Shown piece by piece: positions 33,186 through 46,420 of a DNA stretch of 47,500 nucleotides (positions are counted from its first letter, which is position 1; each line of letters begins with the position of its first letter). The DNA lies in assembly GCA_000320545.1 (NCBI GenBank), contig ADNK01001727.1:1-47500 (forward strand), read 5' to 3'. Below the pieces are notes generated by a model. That model ran no database searches, had not been told where the DNA came from, and saw only the letters and a program-made list of their open reading frames with translations. Both the position numbers and the translations under genes were made by a program. This stretch comes from Bigelowiella natans CCMP2755 (lineage: Eukaryota; Cercozoa; Chlorarachniophyceae).

Positions 33186-34917
33186 AGTGCAACTACATTT
33201 ATGCTTCTAGAAACAACACAATCTATGGATTGGAAAAACGTCTGCTTGCAAATTTGGTTCTGCACGATGTTTCACTGCAGGTAGAAAATGTGATGTCTAA
33301 GTGTGCTTCTTAGTTGGGAGACTTGCCCCGCACATCTCGAAAGTTTTGCGAGTGCTGTAAAGTCCAAGAGTGTTGGCCGCGACTGGCTGTTGCAGCTCGT
33401 GTTGTTGCACGTATGGTGTTTCTGAACGACGACAATGTTCTCGTCTTTTGTTGGCACCTTGCCCAAATTATCCAAGTCTCTTTGTTTGGTGTGCTAGTGT
33501 GACCAGCTTGAGATCTTGCAGCATCATCGTCGCAGCATGGTCATTAGCGTGCTGCTAGCGTGGCGGTTGACCATGGACACGCGCCGATGCCACAGCAGAT
33601 ACGATGCACATGGCGCGCATGCCAGCATCTATAGGCTAGGCATGCTAGCATGTTATGCGTACTGGTGCACTACTTGGTCCCAACGCGCGTGTGCATCGCA
33701 CTCTCTTAGCTAGCCTTTGACGTTTGGCATTGCTAGATTGTCTAGTTGTGTGGTCACATGATGCGAGCCGTAATGGTTAGTTGCATTGCACAAAGTTGGG
33801 TGCGCGTTTGGTCGCGCGCACACAGTCTAGCAGTGTCGTTTCGGTATATGACGTGGACGCGGCGAAAACAGAGAATGGCACGCAGCGCAGAGTCATTGAA
33901 GCACTTGGGCGCTTGCTTGTTGATCACGCCGCACTACGCCTAGACTGCCGTTGCATCGGTCGTCCCCGTGCAATTCCGACGCCTCGCGCTTTGGTTCCCT
34001 TTCATCACAACGAGGCACGAGGCACTCTAATTATCAGGGCCAGCTAGCCCTAGAGCCAGCTATCTGCCCAATGTTGGACCAGCTGCGAATCTCACAACGC
34101 GTAACTAGATATGCGGCAGCAATGCTCATGGCCACACACATTGGTTTGTTTGTTTGTCATGCTTGGTGCTATAAACAATCTACCAGGCTAGCAGACCGTC
34201 GGGGATGCTCAACATCGACATTTTGATGAAAATGCCATTGCATCTTCCCTAACTTATGATGCAACTACAATTACCAGATTTTGGCAGTTCTGAACTACCT
34301 TCTTGTCTGTGAGTCAATAAAGGAGGTCTTTCCATTCGGCGTTGTTGCTTGGCCTACAATTTCCATTCCACGCAAAGTGTAAGTGGCATGCATGCCTTGT
34401 GGGCGATGATGGAAAATTATGATTTCGACTGGAAAGCAACAGGTGCATCCCTCCCTCTTCATCTTGTGTATGATTCGTAACAAACTCAAGCACATCATCA
34501 AACTAGCTCTTCTTCTGATACAACTCTGCACGCAATTGCATTTTAGTAGTTGCGATATGCATTATAGTACCTTTATCATTGCATACTTTAGGTACTTTAT
34601 CTCGGCTATGTAGGCATCACACTCTTTCTCCTAATATGGGGAAACGTATGAAAAATAAGATATCTTGAAAGTAGGAGGTGATTATTCTCTTTTATCCTCA
34701 CGATAATATATTCCTCATTATGTATTTTGTTGTTTAGCTGCTAAGGTAAACGAAGGCATCAGCGACGAAAGACAGACGTATAAAATAGTACATCATTTAA
34801 TTTGAAAATACACCGAAGGATGACAGAACATTTTTTGACAACGAAAAGATGGGAATTAGAGTTGTCTATAGTTTTATCGAGATACTCTTCTCCCTCTCTT
34901 TCTCTATGCACGCAATT
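33186..34917. other. Gene-free stretch, TG/CA- and CTAG-rich
   Basis: From about 33300 to 34230 the DNA is GC-richer than the surroundings, full of GCTAGC, GCATGC and CACGCG words, with short open frames in several phases but no recognisable protein. It resembles the stretches at 19.7-20.0 kb and 28.7-29.8 kb. Confidence 0.5.
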
Positions 34918-35566
34918 CTAATGATATAGCACTACTTTTTTCCGAAATTTTCCTTCGATTTGTTTAACTTCCTCTGCTTTTTCCTCACATTCAACAATTA
35001 GTTCCACAAGTTGCGTCTTCATCTGAGCACTTTTTTCATTGGAACTTATTTTCGCCTCACTCTCTCCTTGTTCTTCTTCTTGTTCTTGTTCTTCTTCCAA
35101 TGTGGTATCCTCGACGCTGTTGAATGAGAATGGTTGGCCTAAGAAAACAAATCAATATTGAAAAATAAGATGGTGAAGGAGGAGGAGTCCAAAGAATGAT
35201 GACTAAGAGTAAAGAATACAAACCACATCTACAAATAAAATGATTAGCACAGTATACATCATGGAACTGCACTTCTTTTAAGTCGAAGTGATAATGATGA
35301 TGGTGATGTTGTTCCAATTGATGAACCTTGTGCTTGGTTGTTGTCTGATATTGGAGAGATGTTATAGTTTCGTTTCACCACCTTAAACTATAAACAAACC
35401 ATCCAAAATAATTTATGAAGATTGATTGTAAGCATTCTAATAAGTGTTACTTAAACTCCTGTAAAGTCTCATATACATGACACACAAAAGCACGCAGACG
35501 CGACCAAGTGCACTACTACATAAAATATAGTACATGGAAATGTTCAATATATATGCATATTGTATC

Positions 35567-35608
<42 letters not shown>

Positions 35609-35836
35609 GTGTGTTTGTGTGACATAAAGGCTTCTGTTAGTTTCGTTGATTATTTCTTACCTCGTCTTCATCGTAACATGTATCATCCAAATCACTTCTG
35701 CTCAAACAACATCATTATTAACAAAAGTAAGCTGAATGCTTCGGATAATACAACATCAATTTGAATTTTAATCATGAAGAATGCAACCAATAAGAATCCG
35801 TACATAAATGCTACATACATAACTTATCAACGGAAT

Positions 35837-35868
<32 letters not shown>

Positions 35869-37026
35869 TATCATCATCATCACAACCACAGGCTAAAAAA
35901 AGGGAGGAAGCTGGGTGAATTTTGAGAGAAATCGTAAAAAGAAATCAAATAAATGAAAATAGCCATCACAACCAACGTGTGAAGAGGGAACACAATAAAT
36001 ATGAAATGACGATAAGATGTATGTACTGGATTGACACTGAACGTCGTGAATTCTTGTTAGAACTGCCGACTCCATCTGTATTGATGCGAAGGTTTCTGTA
36101 AATTGTCCTATCCGAAATTCCTTTATCAATACAACAAAAACAAGGATCATTAGTGAATAACATTTTTTCTAAGTTGTAATAGATAACACAACACAAACGA
36201 CAACAACCAACCAGTAAGTCATAAATCAAGAGAAATACGACATTCGTCATTTTATTTGCTTTGATAAGGATAGTACTGTGAGGCTGTTGATCAAGAATTA
36301 TTATTACCCAAACTACTACTTTTCTCATTCAAAGTAGTGTCTGCGATGTCATCATAACGATTACTATTGGAGTCCTGTCAAATAACGATATTCATATTTT
36401 ATTATACCAAAAAAATTAACAATAACAATGAAACCGTCCAAATGATAAAATTTTGGAAGTGCTATGATACAAAGAAAACACTACTATTATTCTACTTAGA
36501 AACGAAACTTATGAATATACGATTCTTGTTCTACAAATATGTGTTTGTTACTACTACCTCGTCCTTTTCTTTGACCGAACCCGACGATTCATAATCTATT
36601 ACTCCTTTCCGTGCTTTTCCATCATCATCATCATCATAATTGTCTTCTTCATTTTCACCCTTCTCCTCCTCCTAAGTAAGAAAGAATCATGCAAACACCT
36701 TCTCTACTACCACTACAACAACAGCTACGACTGCTACTACTACTACTACACCTCAATGAAAAGACTGATGAAAATAATTGTACACACACACACACACACA
36801 CACACAATGCTTAGTTACATACTTACCACTCAATTACTACTTTCTCGAAATCGTGTAATTATGATAATAATGATAATACCACTTCGGATCCAGTATCACA
36901 ACCCTCCATTAGCGCAACAACCCCATTTTCAGCTCCTTGTTCGGATTTATACTGGAATAAAAAGAAAAAAACAACAGAAACACGTTTGATATCATAAATA
37001 ATGCAGAACAAGCACACAATCGTACA

Positions 37027-37088
<62 letters not shown>

Positions 37089-37934
37089 TATATATATATA
37101 TATTATATAATATTCATGTGCGTATTTGCCACAAATATATTCTTTTGCAATATCATTTCCATCATTCTCATTTTCTCCTATTGTGTTCAATAGTCGTTGT
37201 TTATTACGTGTTTATTTTGGCCTTCATTTTGATATTGATTCTCCAATGGAGGTTCTTTGCTTTCTTCGTCTTCGTTTCCCTCTTTAGAGAAAGATGAAAG
37301 TAAAATATGCAAACAAGTAGATTTTAATATGATATGAGACATTCGTATCTAAATATGAACGTTTTTATTCCCTCCCCTGTCCCTTTCGTCGTCTTTACTT
37401 TTAATTCAACGTAATATCCTCCCCCCCATTTGTATCACTTTGTGCTGCTTTTTGTTTCACGTATTTACAAACCTTCAATTGTTTCATACGTGCCCCGCTG
37501 ATCTTTTTGTACTCCTAAGATTGATTTTGTGGTCAAATGAGGATAAGAATGACAGATTAATAGATGATTTCCTTAGGGACATATTATACATTTGTAGTGC
37601 ATGTGCTTATAAATATAATATATTGTTTTGAGAGCGACGGCGTCTACAAAGAATGTTCAGGTAAGATTTAATACTGCATAAAAACTGCGTCTCTATAATA
37701 TCACAAAATATCACATTAGTTGATGCTGATCATTTTTATTTAAAAATGGAAATGCAGAATAAGTACTACTACTACACTACTACTGCTAGCACCGTTTGAT
37801 TCTTCCTCTTCTTGATCATCTGCAAACATCCCAGGCAATAACTCTGTACCACATTGACGGCATCAATAAGAATAGCAGCACCAACATTGGGTACGGCAAA
37901 CGACAAAGTACACATTTTGTTACTTCAACATATT

Positions 37935-37975
<41 letters not shown>

Positions 37976-39841
37976 ACTATAATGTACATATACGCACACA
38001 TTTTATCAACTTTAATAAATATATATTATTTATGTCTTATTCCCTGCGAATGCGTAATGCGTAGCTTTTATCTATATTAAGTGGGTTGATAGTTTTGATC
38101 TACTACTTACTGACCTTGAAACTGTCCTTCTGTCCACGTTATACGCTTGTACTGGGCAGGGCCAGCTATAGTACCAGCACCAGCAGTTTTCATATTATGA
38201 TCAAAATATCAATATTCAGTGTGTTGTATCATTATTATTATTATTTCCAGATGTTGTTAGAATTTACATCAACAACATATCACGACGATGATAATGATGA
38301 CCATGACTATATAATTTAAAATCACTTGATGATCTCATTGTCATCTCGGAATTGCGCCTTCGTCTTTGGCGGAGATTATTCAACGCAGCGTTTAAAGGAT
38401 CAACATTCTGCAATATTACAATAATGTCATCTATCATATTTGTTGTCCACAGACTATTCAAAATATCAGCACACTCTAATCAGTTGATAAAAGACAAAAC
38501 ACAAGTGCCTAATAATCTGTGGTAGGTGTTGCTTTTCTCCCTCCTTCCATCATACACCCCCATCACCCAAATACATTTATAAAACAACAACATGTAGCAG
38601 AAGAGGCAGCAGCAGTAGTAGTAATAGTCTACGCACTACTTACTTGGCGGTTTTTATTTGGTGATGCGTCTCTGGTAGCTCTGAATGAATGAATTATCAT
38701 CATCGATCAACGTCATCATCAAACCATCAATATGAAACAAAGAAGACAAATAATAAATTGTTAAACAAGAGCAATGTGAAGGTAGAAATTGGAGTAACAA
38801 CCAAGAAGAAGGTAATCAAGAAAAGTTGAATTAGAACAAGTTTATAGACTACGATGACGACGAGGACCACAATTAGGGACATACTCTAAACAAGGTTTTA
38901 AAAACTCATCCTACTTAAGAAACTGAATCTTTGCAAGCATTCGTTTCCCTTCTTGAGATGATGAGCCTACTGAAGAAAGAGTACGACCTGTAGGAGGAGG
39001 AGGAGGAGGAGGAGGAGGAGGAGGAGGAGGAGGAGAAGGACAAAAGTGAAGTGCCGACTAGAAACAAACGGAGAAAGAAAGAAAGGGAGAGAAAAAGAGA
39101 AAATATAAGGAAGTATTTGCAGATGCGTATATGCCTTCTGCAGCCTTTATATTTCTCTGCATTTTCGATAACGTATTTTCTTATTGTAATTCTTATTCTT
39201 ATATCGTGTTTCTACCACAATACCACCCTCTGGATTTTTTTTTTCTCAGATAAAAAGAAGAAGAAGAAGAAGAAGAAGAAGAACATGCATATGATAGTAG
39301 GTTACAGTACTACAAACACTTATTATACTACCAGGCAAAAAGCTTGTACTGCTGCTACGAGAGGAAGCTGATTTTGTGAATAACTGAGCAGCTGCAGATG
39401 CAACCTCGTTGGTTCGTTGCTGCATCATTACTAAATTCGCCTAAAATGAATGATAAATGAATAAATATAAGCACCAACATCCAATAGCAAGTAGGGGCAG
39501 TTTTTTACCAAAAAAAGAAAGAGAAAGAGCCTACACTGCTGACTACTAGTTCTTCGTCTTTTATTGCTACTACTACTATTACTACTACCACTACTACTAC
39601 TACTAAACTAAGTGCAACAACCCACTACGACATGACGATATCGGGTGCTGTTACTACTACTACTATTACCCTCATCTGCTCTTCATGCTGTCGTTGTTCG
39701 GCCAATTTCATTTTGAGCTCTGTGACCTCTTTTTGCATCGTCTCTAGAAGCATGTCTTTTGGATCCTTCAAGGGAGAGAGGGGGAGGAGAAGGAGGAGGA
39801 GGAGAAGGATGAACTAGTGTCCATGACCGACAATCATGGTC

Positions 39842-39874
<33 letters not shown>

Positions 39875-40414
39875 CAATTTTCTTTTACTAAACCGCAGGT
39901 TAGAAATATGATATTTTATATAATTATTAAATCAAAGGTGGTGTAAGTTTTTGTGATCCACACACATTCCACCTCCGTTTGTTGTCTATTACTACCTGTT
40001 CCTTGAATACGGAATTCTTTATCTTTCTCGCAAACATTGCATAACGCATTGTACTTAATGTTTCCGATGCATCCTTTGGGCAAGGGCTCACACATGCTAC
40101 CATCTGCGTCACTGAATTGCCTCCCAAAGAATCTTGCAATAATCGCGTGAGCACACTGATTGATTAGTATTTACATAGCATGAGTAGTAGTAGTGGTAGG
40201 TACATACAAAAGAATAAAAGGACAGAAGTGAAACATGAATCATAATAAGTTGGTTATCTTACTTGCGTGGGTACCACGGTAGGCTAATGTAGATTATTCG
40301 GCTGCTACCAGCTACATTGCTGCATCGATGATAATATATCTAGCAACCAACCACCATCACCACCACCACACTGCAATGGTGCGTACACGCGCACACATAA
40401 ACACAAAAAAAGAC

Positions 40415-40457
<43 letters not shown>

Positions 40458-40700
40458 ACCTGTCGCGGTAAGGCACATGCTTCTGCGCCTTTGAAAGGGC
40501 TGTTATTACTCTAAGACAATGACAATGGAGAACATAGATGATAGACAGACAAACAGACAAAATATCATCGCATTAACATTCTATTTTAGTACTTTCATGA
40601 GCACAACCAACATTTTAAAAGTATAAGGAAACATCCTTACTAATAGTCGAATACTAGATAAAGTAGTTGCAGTTGTTCCTATCGCTATTATTACTATTAC

Positions 40701-40732
<32 letters not shown>

Positions 40733-42260
40733 TCTCCTCTTCCTCCCATCCATATAATATTAATAATATTAATCCCCAAACATGTTGTAGTTAACACCGT
40801 GCAAGTGCTTGCAGAGATGTGTTGATGGCCAATGTTTCACTCACACGTGTTTCTAATAAAAGTATACCATGATGATGATGATGTGAAGATGATGATGATG
40901 ATAACAAAAGAAAGAAGAAAGAGTAGAGAAGAAGGAGTATGCTTAAAAAGGATTCTATGCCCACAATAACAACAATAACAACAATTACAACAATTACAAC
41001 AATAACAACAAACGAGTCATAGGAATGCTATGGTATGGTGCTGCTGCTGCTGCTGCATAGTTGTGCTTGATCGTACGAGATATATCCTGATTTCCTAGCC
41101 CATGAATATCCTAGCAACATGAACAATCAGCCGATATACCAATGATGACAAATTAGCATGCAAAATGGGAATGTGAAACATATAAATTTATTTTATTTGC
41201 TAAGGAGAAATGAAGAAAATGAAAAAGTGAAAAAACGACTGAATTGAATAGGAATACAGCAGATTTAATTGTGGATAAGGAAAAATAAGAGGAAAAATAG
41301 GAAATACAGGATTATGAATTGTAGGAAAGAGAGAGAGAGAAAGAGAGAGAAAAAAAAAAATTGGGAAAAACTTGTATCATATGAGACTCCTCATTCATCA
41401 AAAGAATAATAGCAAAACTATTACTAATACAAAGTACTTTTTTCAGAGACTCAGAACCAGCTAAATCCACCTGCACACCATCATCATCATCATCATCATC
41501 ATCATCGTCGTCGTCGCCCATACGTACGTGCATACATGCATGCATGCATATATACATCATATGACCAAAACACGAATGAGCACGAGCAGCAGCAGCATGT
41601 TATCTTTGATGAAAAGAAGGGTGAAAGGACAGGTTCGTAGGAAAACAACAGTCTCTTTAAACAACAAACAATATCTATCTCTGGTTTGGTGGTGATAATA
41701 ATAGTGGTGATGATGTATGGTGATGGTGATGGTATGGTAATGCTCTAATGTAGCAGCAGCATTAGCAGCCAGAAACAGAAGAAGAAGAAGAACCAGGTTG
41801 AGGCGGGATCGTAGGTTCATAGTTGCTGTTTTGCCCTTTCTGTTGGACTTTTTCTTTTCTCTTTTAATGGTTTTCTTTGATTCTAATACCTAATTGAAAG
41901 TAGTATGTTTTATGTTTAACTAATTCTAATCTTGCAACAGTGGTAGTAATATGCATACAAATTAGATTTATGTAATTACCATCGTGATGATTAGATGAGA
42001 TCTCGATGAAACATGGTTTTTATTCGTTGCGGCTGTTACGCGGTACTCAAATGCACCCTAATAATAATAATAATAATAATGTTGTAGCAGCAGTGGTAGT
42101 AATTGTTGTTCTTGCCATCTTATATAGAAACAACTATGAGCGAGCAAGAACATGATGCGTAGCAGCAGTCGTCATCAACGTAAATAGACTACACGTTAGA
42201 GCAAGAGGATATCATAGTAAACATCGTATTAGAATCATCGTATTAGAATCATCGTACTAA

Positions 42261-42291
<31 letters not shown>

Positions 42292-42812
42292 CAACAATCA
42301 ATCAATGGCAATATATGCGTATATGTATATAAGTAGTGCTACTACTATTTGAAACAAAGAAGTACCTTTAGAGCATTGATCATATCGTTTGCCTCTAAGC
42401 ATACTAGGTAGAAATTATATAGAAATAACATGTAGTTGATGCCAAGGACTCATTTATAAATAAATAAACATCAACCTTCAAAACCCTCTATTCTCTTTCC
42501 TCTTTCCACGTCCCCCCCCTCCTTTCCCCTTCTCTTAACTCTAAAATTTGTATATGCGTGTGTCGTATTAGTAGTCGCCTCCTCTCAGCTACATCAAGGA
42601 ACAAATGATGCACTCATTCTCAGTAACATCATTCGCCCTTTTTGCATGTACAACAACTGATATAACACACGCGCATATCAACCTTTCTGTACTGCACCTT
42701 CAGCCAGTACTGAACCATCTATATATCGTTATTATGCAGAACAAACAACCCAGACAACATAATCAACCATCTATATCGTTATTATGTACGCACAACAACC
42801 CAGATAGCAAAA

Positions 42813-42847
<35 letters not shown>

Positions 42848-43197
42848 ATAGTGGTAGTGCAGGGAAGATCCCAAACAAACACGCACAATCAATGGCCTAC
42901 CATACACACGACAAACCTAACGATATTTCTCACGGTATTTTGACTTTGTGTTGTGATCAAGTACTGGTGAGTGTGCATACTCTCGTGATAATAACCAATC
43001 ATCATCAAACATTATCTATTTTCTTATATTACCAGGGCGCTCTCTCAGCCTAATCTTCTTTGGTTTTGTCTGCTGCTGCTTCTGCTGCTTTGAGAATTTC
43101 TTCTGGTGCGTCGTTTCATGTGGAGAATGATGTCGCTTCTTATTTCGCCGCCCTTTATTATTATTTATAGCAGTCCGTCCTTCTTCACCAATCTCGC

Positions 43198-43234
<37 letters not shown>

Positions 43235-43719
43235 CAAAAGATCCCTGATGATGCAATATAGCATTCATTAACTAATTAGGATGATACTTAAACCTATCGT
43301 TGTCAATACATTTAACTGTCTTCCCTCTCTTTAACTGTAAACATCACACACACACACACACACACACACACAACATAATGTAATATGTGTGTGTGTGTGA
43401 GGCGTGTAAGTGTGCCGTGCTTTAGTGTATAATAGGTCAAAGCTTATTCATTCTTAGGAGGTGTTATTGACGTTTCATTTATTTGTTAGTTCCGATATAG
43501 ATGATAATGATAATGATCATGTTTGTTCTTATCATATCACGGCGTTCATTCATTCATCATAATCTTTTCCCCAACACTAGTGCTACCACCTGATCTGTTC
43601 ATTGTACACCTCTAATACCTAATGATTGCGGAGAGAAGAAGACAATGACGAAGAGAACTTCATTGAGATATAATTGATGATAGTGCCCTTCGTATTGATG
43701 GCATAAAGTAGTAGTTGTT

Positions 43720-43751
<32 letters not shown>

Positions 43752-44602
43752 GCAAATCGTTGTTGCTGCTTCTATCTATCATATTGAAAGGAGGAGGCCA
43801 CCATTTAGTATTACTACGGTATTGTAGTTCAAACACATTGATGTAGTAGCACTACTACTGCTACCAGAGGAAAGAGGGGAAGGAAAGAGCAGGCAGCAGC
43901 ACTTTGATGAGGAGGCTGTTGATCATATATGTACACAACATGCTGCTTACTGCTATTAATACTACTACTACTACTACTATTACTACTACCGAGCAGTGGA
44001 CCAGATACTCTACTTTGTTGTCTTCATTCTCTGACGACTGAATGTACAAGCGAAAAGATATTACGAACATTATCGTTATTTATGTATTTCATTTATTTTA
44101 GTGTGGTTGAAGAAGTTGATTGTTGATTGCTTCTTTCTACCCACACATCATCCTCAAATGGAAACGATGGTGCCACACCACTTGAAACAATATATCATGA
44201 TTCATCATAACCTGGCTAGCTTTGTTATAGAACTCCGCAATCACACGTGGAAGCAACCCTTGGTAAATAGATATATAAGCTAAACTACTACTTTACCCAT
44301 TTAGCACTATGACAATGACGTGTTAGTTACTACAATGCGGAAAAACATCGGAATGAAAGAACTCCAATAAATGATATATGTGTCGGTGAAAGAAGAAAAA
44401 AATAGTAGTAAAAGTCATCATCGTAGGCACAGCCATACCCTCCATATCTGGAACTCCAATGTCACCAATCATTGTCGTCGTCTAATAACCACAATTTATA
44501 TTATTTATCCAACATAGTAGTAATTTTGTCAAGAGATATGTATTTCTGCACAATCAACTTCTTCTTGTGCCTGGGAAGTTTGCATCCTTTGTTGTGTTGC
44601 TT

Positions 44603-44652
<50 letters not shown>

Positions 44653-44986
44653 CTCTGTTTCTCTTTACATCATCATATTTATTTATGGTAATGGAGTTGA
44701 TGATATTATATCGGACAGGGACAGTTTCTTCATGTTACTACCTTTCCACTGCTAGATTGTCCATATGCAAATATTGTACCGTTAAATCCTATTTAATTAT
44801 TAAGTGATATGTTATTATCTATCATATCATCATGTCCACCTCCCTCATGAAATGTTGTAGTAAGCAACGATGAAGAAGCAGCCAGGATGAATTAGAAGTA
44901 ACGTGAGGGCCAAACAGAACAGGGCCAACATTTGTTGTTGTATCGTAATGTCAGCGCATGATTCTCCCCTCTAGCTCATCATCGTT

Positions 44987-45020
<34 letters not shown>

Positions 45021-45364
45021 TATACCGTCCATGACGTTCTTTACTGCAGGTTTTATAAATTCATCGAAAATCTCGGCTTGCGTTGTACTGAGGATCAAAT
45101 TAGAGTAATTAAAGTTAAAATAGAAAAATGAAAGGTATTGTTGTTACAGTGTCTATTCATTATCACTGATGATGATGATGATGATGATGACAGCAGAGAA
45201 AATATATCCTCGCTTCCCTCCTCTTAACTTTTCTTTTCTCCTTCTTGTCCCCTTATTTCTTTCATTGACCTGCCGTCAAAGAGCCTATCGAACTTCATGA
45301 TTCCGGAGTTTTTCCCATCGTCTCTTTTGTACAAGTAACTTCATTCAGTATGAATGTTGGGTAC

Positions 45365-45401
<37 letters not shown>

Positions 45402-45670
45402 ATAAATACGGCCACTCGAAATGAATACTATTATAGTGTCATAGATACCCTGAAACACTTCCTGTCCGCTCGTCTCTGTAGTTTACTGCGCACTCGATGT
45501 CCCCATCTTTAGGTAAAATGGGGCGTACACGCACGCACACCTAAGTTGTTTCATCTCCATGTTAAAGAGGAGAAGCGAAGCGCACATACGACGACACAAC
45601 TGAGAATGTAACGTATCTCCTTTCTAACCTGTACGCCTCTTGCCTGTGGTTTCACAGCCTTCTTTGTCAT
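34918..45670 (-). CDS. Kinesin-2-like motor protein, about 30 small exons
   Basis: Motor exons, in order: 45670-45629, 45540-45449, 45323-45270, 45087-45026, 44788-44742, 44481-44439, 44258-44212, 44037-43990, gap, 43244-43033, 42403-42366, 42057-41980, 41889-41794, 41470-41438, 41110-41014, 40852-40798, 40510-40460, 40155-39996. Tail: 39765-39670, 39440-39332, 38987-38915, 38680-38644, 38407-38308, 38165-38115, 37843-37784, 37281-37208, 36951-36880, 36671-36558, 36374-36320, 36120-36038. Landmarks: [24 protein letters not shown] (P-loop, normally GQTGSGKT); [12 protein letters not shown] (switch I); LNLVDLAGSE (switch II); [20 protein letters not shown]; neck [18 protein letters not shown], as in kinesin-2 (KIF3/KIF17). 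It should move cargo along microtubules, possibly in a flagellum. Phases agree throughout except a missed exon between 43990 and 43244 (perhaps near 43.83 kb). Further coiled, acidic exons lie at about 35.69, 35.3 and 35.1 kb, with a TAG at 34918, but their linkage is unproven. An in-frame TAA precedes the ATG. Confidence 0.93.
35571..35605. repeat. (TA)n microsatellite
   Basis: About 17 TA units in the 3' part of the kinesin gene, next to a possible tail exon. Confidence 0.95.
35837..35884. repeat. (ATC)n microsatellite
   Basis: About 15 ATC units with one interruption (TTATC), in an intron of the kinesin tail. Confidence 0.95.
37026..37084. repeat. (CA)n-(TA)n microsatellite
   Basis: About 16 CA units followed by 13 TA units, in the intron between kinesin tail exons 37281-37208 and 36951-36880. 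Confidence 0.95.
37937..37972. repeat. (TA)n microsatellite
   Basis: Eighteen TA units in the intron between kinesin tail exons 38165-38115 and 37843-37784. Confidence 0.95.
38992..39033. repeat. (GGA)n microsatellite at an acceptor
   Basis: About 14 GGA units. On the coding strand this is (TCC)n ending in CTACAG, so the repeat itself is the pyrimidine tract of the kinesin acceptor before 38987. Confidence 0.95.
40411..40454. repeat. (AG)n microsatellite beside a donor
   Basis: About 21 AG units. On the coding strand (CT)n begins six bases after the donor GTAGTC of kinesin exon 40510-40460. Confidence 0.95.
43197..43232 (-). repeat. Coding (ATG)n tract for poly-Ser
   Basis: Twelve ATG units on the plus strand, read as serines on the minus strand, right after DLL of the kinesin motor. 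A Lys/Arg/His/Gln-rich insert of about 50 residues follows before the motor resumes at IRLRERP. Both fall in a part of the motor that is a surface loop in other kinesins. Confidence 0.9.
43727..43751. repeat. (TAG)n microsatellite
   Basis: Eight TAG units in the kinesin intron region where one motor exon is still missing. Confidence 0.9.
44605..44651. repeat. (CT)n microsatellite
   Basis: About 23 CT units in the intron between the P-loop exon (44788-44742) and the following exon of the kinesin gene. Confidence 0.95.
44985..45021. repeat. (ATC)n microsatellite beside a donor
   Basis: Twelve ATC units; on the coding strand (GAT)n starts right after the donor GTATA of kinesin exon 45087-45026. 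Confidence 0.95.
45367..45397. repeat. (GT)n microsatellite
   Basis: About 15 GT units in the second intron of the kinesin gene. Confidence 0.95.
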
Positions 45671-46032
45671 GGGTGAAAACACGACGGATTAACGTTCCCT
45701 ATGTGGATAATCGTACCCCCCTACATATTGTGAGTTCGTTGATGATGACGTTTTCGCTTAACTGAGCGATCATTCTCAACCCAACCCCTCCGTTTCTACA
45801 ACATCAAGCAGTTCATAACTTAACACAATACAGTTCCGTCCCCATTTTCACAGCACCTTGTCACAGTCCCCCTCCTCTCTGTTTGTGGTACTAAATTAGA
45901 ACAACACCAGCCCTTCTAGCCCTCAGAGGAAGGCTGCTATGTGTATTTTGCTGCAGCATTCGATGAAAACCTGTATGCGACATCAAATAATATTGAAAAT
46001 CTCATAAAATACATGCCATTTGTGAGTCAAAC

Positions 46033-46104
46033 CTCTTCTAAATCAACTGCATTGGGATTGTAACCGAAATCATCTATCATGATCATTTTCCTAGTGGTAG
46101 TTCC
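46033..46104 (-). CDS. Possible isolated exon
   Basis: 72 bases open in phase 0 between an acceptor (CAACAG) and a donor (GTTTGA), encoding a non-repetitive segment that includes MIDDFGYNPNAVDLEE. It is not part of the kinesin frame, because an in-frame stop lies just upstream of the kinesin ATG. It may be the last visible exon of another gene outside the window. Confidence 0.3.
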
Positions 46105-46338
46105 CTGTTGGTTTAAGAAAATAATCCAGGAAATAATAATAATAATAATCAGGAAATAAATCCAATGGAAATCATCCTGGAAATAAATAATAATCGCATA
46201 GAAATTTGGTGCTAGGTAGTAGTTTGTAGTTAAGTTAGTTATTCTAGTCGCATCCTTGACTTACCAGCTATGTTGGATGTTGTCTTGTAGCAGATATGTG
46301 CGACAAGTATGGAAGATCATCTAGGAAAAAAGGCAACA

Positions 46339-46341
46339 ACA

Positions 46342-46372
<31 letters not shown>

Positions 46373-46420
46373 CAACAACAACAACAATAACAACAACAAT
46401 AACAACAACAACAACAACAT
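46339..46420. repeat. (AGC)n-(AAC)n tract
   Basis: About eight AGC units followed by AAC/AAT units. Read on the plus strand it gives Ser then Asn, or Ala then Thr in another frame. No splice or start context makes it a convincing coding region. Confidence 0.9.

Noticed and set aside
35837-35884. Regular short repeats as a CRISPR array
   Set aside because: All such arrays in the window are uninterrupted micro- or minisatellites without unique spacers, and the genome is eukaryotic.
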